From contig NZ_FNPT01000034.1 in assembly GCF_900107375.1 (NCBI RefSeq), positions 1 through 33,404 of the forward strand: 33,404 bases of DNA, written 5' to 3'. Shown here piece by piece: positions 26,133 to 33,404 of the stretch (positions are counted from its first letter, which is position 1; every line of letters starts with the position of its first letter). The position numbers and the translations under genes were made by a program. Source of the stretch: Lysobacter sp. yr284 (GTDB taxonomy: Bacteria; Pseudomonadota; Gammaproteobacteria; Xanthomonadales; Xanthomonadaceae). The notes beneath the pieces are model-generated. The model was given only the letters and a program-made list of their open reading frames with translations. It searched no databases and was not told the origin of the DNA.

Positions 26133-26480
26133 CTGTAGGCGCTGCGCGACCGCGAAACCGCACCTGCGACGCAAGCGGCTATTCCGCGGTCGCAGCTTGC
26201 GCAGCTCCTACAGTCGGGCTTCGTGCATCGCGGCGACCCGAGGCCGCTACGGCCGCTGCCTGTAGGAGCGGCGCGAGCCGCGACCGCGAAACTGCGCCTG
26301 CGACGCAAGCGGCTACTCCGCAGTCGCAGCTTGCGCAGCTCCTACAGTCGGGCTTCGTGCATCGCGGCGACCCGAGGCCGCTAAGGCCGCTCCCTGTAGG
26401 AGCGGCGCGAGCCGCGACCGCGAAACCACGCCTGCGACGCAAGCGGCCATCCCGCGGTCGCAGCTTGCGCAGCGCCTACA
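26133..26480. repeat. REP array with a 134-bp period (three inverted pairs)
   Basis: Forward REP units begin at 26133, 26260 and 26394; reverse units lie at 26184-26213, 26318-26347 and 26452-26480. The segment starting CCTGCGACGCAAGCGG recurs at 26163, 26297 and 26431, exactly 134 bases apart, and the spacer between units (CAGTCGGGCTTCGTGCATCG and onward) is nearly identical in the first two periods. It thus arose by tandem duplication of a REP doublet plus spacer. The array fills the gap between the convergent dnaG and dipeptidase genes and holds no gene. Confidence 0.92.
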
Positions 26481-26504
26481 ACCCGGACTCCGGGGCGGCG
26501 CGCA

Positions 26505-27647
26505 TCAACCCCACACCTCGGCCATGACCCGAGCGAAATTGCCGCCGAGGATCTTGCCGATCCGCGCGTCGCTGTGGCCGCGCGCGGACAGCAGCGCGGC
26601 CAGGGTCTCGAACCGGCGCGGGGCGTTGAGGCCTTCGACGTAGAGGTAGACGTCCTCGGCCTCGCCCGGCGCGGAAATGCCGAGCTTGCGCCGCTCGCGG
26701 ATCGATTCGGCGTGGTCGCGCTTGTAGGCCTCGGTCAGCTTCACCGCCGAAACCAGGTTGTCGGTGCCGATCCCGACGTGGTCCTCGCCGCAGACCTGGA
26801 TCGCGTGTTCGAGGTGGCGGATCACGTCGGCCGCGCCGGGCTGGCCGGTCTCGCGCAGGAACGGCATCAGGTAGATGCCGATCACGCCGCCGCGCTGCGC
26901 GCAGGCGCGCAGTTCGGCGTCGGTCTTGTTGCGCGGGCGCTCGACCAGGGCCGCGCAGCCGGTGTGGCTGATCAGCACCGGCGATTTCGAGGCGGCGATC
27001 GCCTCCAGCGCGGTGCGGCGGCCGCTGTGGGCCAGGTCGACCAGGATCCGGCGCTGGTTGAGCCGCTCGACCAGGCTGTGGCCGAACTTGCTCAGACCGG
27101 CGTCGCCGGGTTCCAGGCAGCCGTCGCCGGCGAGGTTGCGCACGTTGTAGGTCAGCTGCACGGTGCGCAGGCCGAGCCGGTGGTAGTCGTCGATGCGTTC
27201 GAGCTTCTCGCCGATCGGCGCGCTGTCCTGGAACTGGTAGACCACGCCGAGCTTCTTCTCGCGCCGCGCGCGTTCCAGGTCGGCGCCGCTGCGCACCGCC
27301 AGGAACACGTCGGGGCGGCGGGCGATCTCGTCCTCCCACGCGGCGATGTCGCGCACGGTGGCCTCGAACGCGCCCTCGTACTGGGCGACCGGGCCGACCG
27401 TGGTCTGCAGCACGCGCAGGCCGCTGGCGCGCGCGTCGGCGATGAGCTTGGGCGTCAGCGGATCGCCGACCTTGGCCTCGTCGTCGCCGAGGAAGCCGCA
27501 GGCGTCGACCACCATGGCCTCGGCGAACGGCGCCCAGCGCAGTTCGGCCGCGGCGGTGGCGGCGCGCAGCGGGCCGGCGGCGCCGGCGACGAGCGCGCCG
27601 GCGCCGGCCAACGCGGTCTGGATCAGGAAACTCCTGCGATCGGGCAT
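26505..27647 (-). CDS. Peptidase M19 (membrane dipeptidase) family protein with Tat-type signal
   Basis: A 380-residue exported protein. MPDRRSFLIQTALAGAGALV (20 residues) has a twin-arginine-like RRSFL before the hydrophobic core, so Tat export is likely. The catalytic barrel follows: VVDACGF (47-52), VVYQFQDSAP (136-144), LGLRTVQLTYNVRNLAG, GLSKFGHSLVERLN, ILVDLAHSG (His207), VLISHTGC (His228), and VGIGTDN (Asp296). The second-shell M19 histidines are present, but the N-terminal HxD metal pair is replaced by DACG and the bridging Glu by a Gln-Asp region, as in an alternative subgroup of the family. Dipeptidase activity is therefore plausible but not assured. GAGGGG precedes the ATG at 27647; a longer upstream frame is Arg-rich and rejected. 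It is divergent from an S9 peptidase, suggesting joint peptide use. Confidence 0.87.
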   Translation of the reverse strand: MPDRRSFLIQTALAGAGALVAGAAGPLRAATAAAELRWAPFAEAMVVDACGFLGDDEAKVGDPLTPKLIADARASGLRVLQTTVGPVAQYEGAFEATVRDIAAWEDEIARRPDVFLAVRSGADLERARREKKLGVVYQFQDSAPIGEKLERIDDYHRLGLRTVQLTYNVRNLAGDGCLEPGDAGLSKFGHSLVERLNQRRILVDLAHSGRRTALEAIAASKSPVLISHTGCAALVERPRNKTDAELRACAQRGGVIGIYLMPFLRETGQPGAADVIRHLEHAIQVCGEDHVGIGTDNLVSAVKLTEAYKRDHAESIRERRKLGISAPGEAEDVYLYVEGLNAPRRFETLAALLSARGHSDARIGKILGGNFARVMAEVWG

Positions 27648-28030
27648 TGCGATTCCCCTCATGGCGATATGGCTGCGGCCGCGCGCGCGGCGCGCGGCCG
27701 GATTCGGAAACAGGCGCCCGCAACGCGACCCCAGGACGGCGCAGCGGCGACGCACCGGCATCGCAACGCCCGGTGCCGCGGCCGCGGGACGGTTCGGGCC
27801 CATGCGAGCGCGCGTGCGTCGCGGACCGGCCGTTCGACCGAGCGTTCGACGCGCCGCGCGTTCGGGCACGATTGCAGACAACGCACTCTAGGCGTAACGG
27901 CGGCCGGCGCGCTGCGTGACTTTCGGGAGGGATCGCGGCCGCCGCGGCGCGCTAAGCTCGGGCTTCCTGCGTCGCGTCCGCGGCGCGCCCAGGCCTGCGC
28001 GCGGCGCACGGCCGCCCCGGGAGAACGCCG
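27648..28030. promoter_or_regulatory. Divergent intergenic region with a leader hairpin
   Basis: This 383-bp gap separates the divergent dipeptidase and S9 peptidase genes and must hold both promoters. A perfect 10-bp stem (27677-27686 with 27690-27699, loop GCG) lies about 30 bases upstream of the dipeptidase start, within its probable leader. TAGAGT (minus strand, 27885-27890) and TAAGCT (plus strand, 27953-27958) are possible -10 boxes without clear -35 partners. No gene is seen. Confidence 0.4.
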
Positions 28031-30025
<1,995 letters not shown>

Positions 30026-30043
30026 GGGCTGCGGACCCGAAAG

Positions 30044-30083
30044 CGGCGGCCCGGGGCTGGGGACAACCCTAGCCCGGCCGCCG
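30044..30083 (+). terminator. Hairpin after the S9 peptidase gene
   Basis: CGGCGGCCCGGGGCTGGGG (30044-30062) pairs imperfectly with CCCTAGCCCGGCCGCCG (30067-30083) across a four-base loop, beginning 19 bases after the stop. No U-tract follows. It separates the peptidase from the toxin-immunity pair. Confidence 0.55.
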
Positions 30084-30185
30084 GAAGTCATTGAAGCGAA
30101 ACAATTCTCTGGGGTTTTCCCCACTGGGGACCGGGCGCTTTTCTGGCTAACTTGTTGTGCATCCAGCGCAGCGAGCAGGCACGTC

Positions 30186-31136
30186 ATGAGCGACCCGATC
30201 CACGCCGGCCTCGGCGCCCGCCCGGCCCCGCAGCCGTCGCCCGCGGAGTGGCCCCGCCTCCTGCGCGACGCGCCCGCGCCGCTGGCGCGCGCGCAGGTCG
30301 ATGCGCTCGACCGCGACGGCGTGCAGGCGCTGGGCGAGGAGGTCGGCGCGCTGCCGCTGGCCGAGCGCGAATCGCTGGCCAACGAACTGGCCGGCAAGCT
30401 CGACACGCCGCGACTGCAAAAACTCGAACCCGCGTTCGGCCGCGACACCATCGCCGAAGCGGTCGAACGCCGCGGCGGGCCGGAACTGCGCGAGGCCTAC
30501 GCGGCGCTGCCGCGCGAAGACGGCCCGCTCGCCCGCTTCGTCGACGGAATCCAACGCGCGCTGGGCCTGTCCGGCGACGACGCGCCGATCGACCGCGCCG
30601 AGCCGGGCCAGACCCGCGAGATTTCCGCCAGCGTGACCAACCCCGACGGCGGCGAGATCAACGACGCCACCTGGACCATCGACGACCAAGGCCGCCCGGT
30701 CCATGCCGAAGGCACCTTGCGCACCGTGTTCAGCGAGATCGACCGCAGCGATGCGGAGACCGCCGCCCAACGCACCGCCGCCGACCGCGGCGTCGACGGC
30801 GACCAAGGCGGCCACCTGCTCGGCCACCGTTTCGTCACCGACCAGGGCCTGAAGAACCTGTTCCCGCAGAACGGCAACTTCAACATGGGCGCCTACAAGA
30901 CCCTGGAGAACGAGTGGGCGGCGTGGATCGACAAGGGCATGGACGTGCGCGTGAGCATCGAGCTGAGCCCGCGCGAAGCCGACCGACCGGACCGGGTTCG
31001 CATTTCCTATGAGGTCCTGGACCCGGCCGACGGCCACAGGGTTTACGATCAGCGCGTGAGCTTCGACAACCGCGCCGGCCAACGCTACGACCGCATCGAC
31101 ACGGGCGAGATGGACGGCCTGATCGCGGCCAGCTGA
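30186..31136 (+). CDS. Putative nuclease toxin with C-terminal Endonuclea_NS_2-like domain
   Basis: A 316-residue protein without a signal peptide. Residues ~140-316 look like a DNA/RNA non-specific endonuclease domain of the YeeF-toxin kind: DQGGHLLGHRF (206-216) provides the GH...H catalytic pattern, NLFPQNGNFNMGAYKTLENE (224-243) the Asn and Glu metal-site region, and VRVSIELSP plus VRISYEVLDP the closing strands. The expected toxic action is cutting DNA or RNA of a competitor. Residues 1-130 are helical and Ala/Leu/Glu-rich (VQALGEEVGALPLAERESLA is typical) with no LXG, PAAR, Rhs or other delivery domain that I recognise. A YezG-like gene starts 22 bases downstream, with AAGGA before it, as expected for immunity. 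The intergenic region upstream is AT-richer than the surroundings, compatible with its own promoter. Confidence 0.8.
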   Translation: MSDPIHAGLGARPAPQPSPAEWPRLLRDAPAPLARAQVDALDRDGVQALGEEVGALPLAERESLANELAGKLDTPRLQKLEPAFGRDTIAEAVERRGGPELREAYAALPREDGPLARFVDGIQRALGLSGDDAPIDRAEPGQTREISASVTNPDGGEINDATWTIDDQGRPVHAEGTLRTVFSEIDRSDAETAAQRTAADRGVDGDQGGHLLGHRFVTDQGLKNLFPQNGNFNMGAYKTLENEWAAWIDKGMDVRVSIELSPREADRPDRVRISYEVLDPADGHRVYDQRVSFDNRAGQRYDRIDTGEMDGLIAAS

Positions 31137-31158
31137 CCGCAAGGACCTCAAGCACGAC

Positions 31159-31533
31159 ATGAACAGAGACGAATTGCTCGGCGAAATCGCGCGCCTGATC
31201 GTCACCGATCCCAAGGCCGGCGAGCGTCCGTGGGACGGCTACGCGCTGATCGCCTGGTACGGCGACGGCATCAGCCGGCTCAACGGCTTCCGCTACGACA
31301 AGGGCCAGGCCGGCGAAGCGCTGACCCCGTCGGGCGTGCAGGTCGAGAACCGCCTGGAAGAACTGCGCCGGGTCACCCAGGTGCAGGGCAAGGCGCCGTG
31401 GCGGGTGTGCATCATCCGCATCAACCGCGAAGCGGCCGAAGTGGCGATCGACTTCGAGTACGAAGAGCCGGGCCAGTGGTACGTCACTCCCGACAGCGCC
31501 GCGCAGATCGCCGAGCGCGTGCGGCCGTGCTGA
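31159..31533 (+). CDS. YezG-like (DUF600) putative immunity protein
   Basis: A 124-residue cytoplasmic protein, acidic overall, without signal peptide or membrane segment. The C-terminal half, KAPWRVCIIRINREAAEVAI (78-97) followed by DFEYEEPGQWYVTP, fits the YezG/DUF600 pattern in which a Pro-Trp strand is followed by a hydrophobic strand and an 'F-x-Y' motif. In Bacillus the YezG protein neutralises the nuclease toxin YeeF. Position right behind the nuclease gene, with a good ribosome binding site and short spacing, supports an immunity role. Sequence support alone is moderate, as such proteins diverge fast. Confidence 0.7.
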   Translation: MNRDELLGEIARLIVTDPKAGERPWDGYALIAWYGDGISRLNGFRYDKGQAGEALTPSGVQVENRLEELRRVTQVQGKAPWRVCIIRINREAAEVAIDFEYEEPGQWYVTPDSAAQIAERVRPC

Positions 31534-31565
31534 GCGGCTGAGCCGAGGAGGCCGAGCCTGCTCCT

Positions 31566-31702
31566 GTGGGAGGGCCTTCAGGCCCGACGCTCTTGTTCCC
31601 GGTCGCGGCGATCGGACAAAAGAGCGTCGGGCCTGAAGGCCCTCCCACCGATCGGGCGCCGCGACTTGGCGTAAAGGCATCGGGCCTGAAGCCCCCCACA
31701 GC
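31566..31702. repeat. GTGG-class REP inverted pair plus a third partial unit
   Basis: A perfect 29-bp inverted repeat: 31566-31594 (GTGGGAGGGCCTTCAGGCCC and on to CTCTT) pairs with 31620-31648 over a 25-base spacer. Each arm has its own small hairpin GGGCC-TTCA-GGCCC. A third, degenerate reverse unit ends at 31702 (GGGCCTGAAGCCCCCCACAG). The GTGG start sets this apart from the GTAG class elsewhere in the window. It lies between the immunity gene and the symporter gene. Confidence 0.88.
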
Positions 31703-31804
31703 ACGCCTGCAGGCCCGGCCGCATCCGCCACGTCGCGCATGGCCGGCGCCGGGCGCAGCGTCCACAATGGCCGCAGCCGCGATTCCCGCACCACGAGGAC
31801 CTCG

Positions 31805-32803
31805 ATGAGCTGGCTCAAGCGACTGCGCGTGGACAGCTTCACCCTGGCCCTGCTGGCCACGGTCGCGCTGGCCTGGAAATTCCCGCTGCAGGGCGCGCCC
31901 GCGCAGTGGATGGACGACTTCACCGATCTCGCCATCGCCGCGCTGTTCTTCCTGCACGGCGCGCGCCTGTCGCGCGAAGCGATCCTCGCCGGCATGCTGC
32001 ACTGGCGCCTGCACCTGGTGATCTTCGCCAGCACCTTCATCCTGTTCCCGTTGCTCGGCCTGGCGCTCAAGCCGCTGTCCGGGCACTTGCTCACGCCCGA
32101 GTTGTACCTGGGCCTGCTGTTCCTGTGCACCCTGCCCTCGACCGTGCAGTCCTCCATCGCCTTCACCTCGATGGCCGGCGGCAACGTCCCGGCGGCGGTG
32201 TGCAGCGCCTCGGCGTCGAGCCTGCTCGGCGTGTTCCTCACCCCGCTGCTGCTGAGCGCGCTGGCCGACGCCCACGGCGGCATGGCCGACCCGACCGAGG
32301 CGATCGGCAAGATCATGCTGCAGCTGCTGGTGCCGTTCGTGGCCGGCCACCTGCTGCGGCGCTGGATCGGTGGTTGGGTCGAGCGCCAGCGCGCGGTGCT
32401 GCGCTACACCGACCAGGGCACGGTGCTGCTGGTGGTCTACACCGCGTTCTCCGCATCGATGAACAGCGGCCTGTGGCAGAGCATGCCGGTGGCGGCGCTG
32501 TACGTGGTGATCGCGGTATGCGCGTTGCTGCTGGCGGTGGTGATGGTGGCGACCACGTTCGCCGCGCGCCGGCTGGGCTTCTCGCGCGAGGACGAAATCG
32601 CGATCGTGTTCTGCGGTTCGAAGAAGAGCCTGGCGACGGGCGTGCCGATGGCGAAGATCCTGTTCGCGACCGGCGCGCTCGGCGCGATCGTGCTGCCGGT
32701 GATGATCTTCCATCAAATCCAGCTGATCGTATGCGCGCAGTTGGCGCAGCGCTATGCGCGCAAGGCGCCGGCGCGGGCGGAGTTGGAGGAGGCGGCGGAT
32801 TGA
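31805..32803 (+). CDS. Bile acid:sodium symporter family protein (YfeH-like)
   Basis: A 332-residue integral membrane protein with about nine to ten hydrophobic segments. Characteristic are FTDLAIAALFFLHGARLSRE near the second helix, LGLLFLCTLPSTVQSSIAFT with the conserved TLPSTVQSS crossover-helix motif, and VFCGSKKSLATGVPMAKILF, a hallmark of the YfeH type. The fold is that of ASBT-type sodium-coupled transporters; the bacterial YfeH substrates are not well defined, so bile acid transport should not be assumed. The ATG at 31805 begins MSWLKRLRVD directly before the first membrane helix. The C-terminus is Ala/Glu-rich. Confidence 0.92.
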   Translation: MSWLKRLRVDSFTLALLATVALAWKFPLQGAPAQWMDDFTDLAIAALFFLHGARLSREAILAGMLHWRLHLVIFASTFILFPLLGLALKPLSGHLLTPELYLGLLFLCTLPSTVQSSIAFTSMAGGNVPAAVCSASASSLLGVFLTPLLLSALADAHGGMADPTEAIGKIMLQLLVPFVAGHLLRRWIGGWVERQRAVLRYTDQGTVLLVVYTAFSASMNSGLWQSMPVAALYVVIAVCALLLAVVMVATTFAARRLGFSREDEIAIVFCGSKKSLATGVPMAKILFATGALGAIVLPVMIFHQIQLIVCAQLAQRYARKAPARAELEEAAD

Positions 32804-32853
32804 GCGGTTGGTGGCGGTGCGAAGCGGGGTTCGGCGTTCGCGGGAATCCGTAA

Positions 32854-32893
<40 letters not shown>

Positions 32894-32930
32894 CTGATTT
32901 TGCTCGCCCGTGAACTCACGCGCTGCCCTG

Positions 32931-33134
32931 CAGACCCGGAGGGCGCGCGCATGGATGCGCGCTTGCGCCGTAGGGGCAGGAAGCCCCTTACGGCGCATCC
33001 CCGCGCGCGGTGCTGGACTTAGTGGCTGGTGATTTTAGACAAGCGTTTTTCTTTGGTTACTTTCTTTTGGCGCGCTGCCAAAAGAAAGTAACTCGGCCGC
33101 TTGCGGACGAAAGCTCTTGATTGTCGCTTGTCGT
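32931..33134 (-). repeat. Structured ~205-bp dispersed repeat, copy 2 (inverted)
   Basis: Reverse-complement counterpart of 1-205, with about 92-93% identity by eye. The 16-bp stem is at 33056-33071 with 33077-33092, and the second hairpin at 32965-32996 reads GCGCCGT paired with ACGGCGC where copy 1 has GCGCCAT with ATGGCGC, a compensating change. Confidence 0.9.
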
Positions 33135-33170
33135 CGCTCGTCAACGACGGCAGTGCAGTTGCGCATCCGA

Positions 33171-33269
33171 CTGTAGGAGCGGCGCAAGCCGCGACCGCGA
33201 CAATGCAACTACGACGAAACCTTCGCAATCGCTGCGATGGCGCGGTCGCGGCTTGCGCCGCTCCTACAG
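33171..33269. repeat. GTAG-class REP inverted pair G
   Basis: Forward unit 33171-33199 and reverse unit 33241-33269, 41 bases apart. The pair lies between two oppositely oriented copies of the larger structured repeat, giving an overall palindromic layout at the window's right end. Confidence 0.88.
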
Positions 33270-33311
33270 GGGGCGTGCCGCGGTGGGTTCGGGCTTTGCG
33301 TGTTCCTACGT

Positions 33312-33404
33312 GTGACGACAAGCGAACATCCAAAGCTTCCGTCCGCAAGCGGCCGGGTCACTTTCTTTGTCCAAAGCCACAAAGAAAGTAACCAAAGAAA
33401 AGGC
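33312..33404 (+). repeat. Structured dispersed repeat, copy 3 (partial, cut by the window end)
   Basis: It matches positions 2-97 of copy 1 in the same orientation but is more diverged. The central stem is ACTTTCTTTGT (33360-33370) with ACAAAGAAAGT (33379-33389), where copies 1 and 2 have ACTTTCTTTTGGC with GCCAAAAGAAAGT, so the pairing is kept although the stem sequence differs. The element continues beyond the window. Confidence 0.8.

Noticed and set aside
26133-26480. CRISPR array
   Set aside because: The regular period comes from duplicated REP doublets; there are no unique spacers of constant length and no cas genes.
31566-31808. An 80-codon frame with VGPEGPP motifs before the symporter gene
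   Set aside because: It translates the GTGG-class REP pair; the same peptide appears on the other strand, as expected from an inverted repeat.
33019-33391. Short frames over the right-end repeats with peptides such as VGAAQAAT and KKVTKEK
   Set aside because: These are translations of REP and structured repeat sequence, seen similarly at other repeat sites (VGAAQAAT near 1350 and 26200), so they are not genes.

Overview
The window is very GC-rich DNA from a gammaproteobacterium of the Xanthomonadaceae, most likely Lysobacter or a close relative. The basis is the conserved gene content (folB, tsaD, rpsU, yqeY, dnaG, cca, slt), two large TonB-dependent receptors, and dense REP-like palindromes starting with GTAG or GTGG. 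The genus is an inference; no rRNA or tRNA gene was seen. Because of the high GC, long spurious reading frames lie opposite almost every real gene, and these are left out.

Layout. 1-538: a structured ~205-bp repeat and a short palindromic repeat, no gene. 539-1273: an R2K-clade (CDC123-like) ATP-grasp protein. 1495-4410 (-): TonB-dependent receptor. 4692-5489 (-): TauE/SafE-type permease. 5754-7823: soluble lytic transglycosylase Slt, followed by an NAD(P)-binding SDR/epimerase gene interrupted by an in-frame TAG. 8884-9252: PH-domain protein. 9399-10646: CCA-adding enzyme. 10790-12518 (-): a tightly packed three-gene cassette (PAAR protein, lysozyme-like effector, periplasmic protein) that looks like an orphan type VI secretion effector-immunity module. 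12679-15174 (-): second TonB-dependent receptor. 15529-17120 (-): VanZ-like protein and a MidA/NDUFAF7-type methyltransferase. 17279-19138: tandem paralogous membrane proteins of DUF3592 type. 19170-19991 (-): DUF6159-type membrane protein. 20148-21774 (-): folB and tsaD, divergent from rpsU-yqeY-yihY-dnaG (21946-26097). 26133-26480: expanded REP array with a 134-bp period. 26505-27647 (-): M19 dipeptidase-like protein, divergent from an S9 peptidase (28031-30025). 30186-31533: a nuclease toxin and YezG-like immunity pair. 31805-32803: bile acid:sodium symporter family protein. 32804-33404: simple repeat, an inverted copy of the left-end element, a REP pair and a third partial copy.

How the genes fit together. 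The core block covers translation and replication (tRNA t6A synthesis, ribosomal protein S21, primase, CCA addition) and folate synthesis. The accessory genes fall into outer-membrane nutrient uptake (two receptors), peptide and peptidoglycan breakdown (Slt, S9, M19), and interbacterial competition (the PAAR-muramidase-immunity cassette and the nuclease-YezG pair).

The most notable observations are the two toxin-immunity modules; the ~205-bp repeat, whose copies bound the window in opposite orientation and whose two hairpins differ by compensating changes; the two REP classes arranged as inverted pairs; and the amber codon within a well-conserved SDR gene. All domain names come from reading motifs by eye, without any database search.
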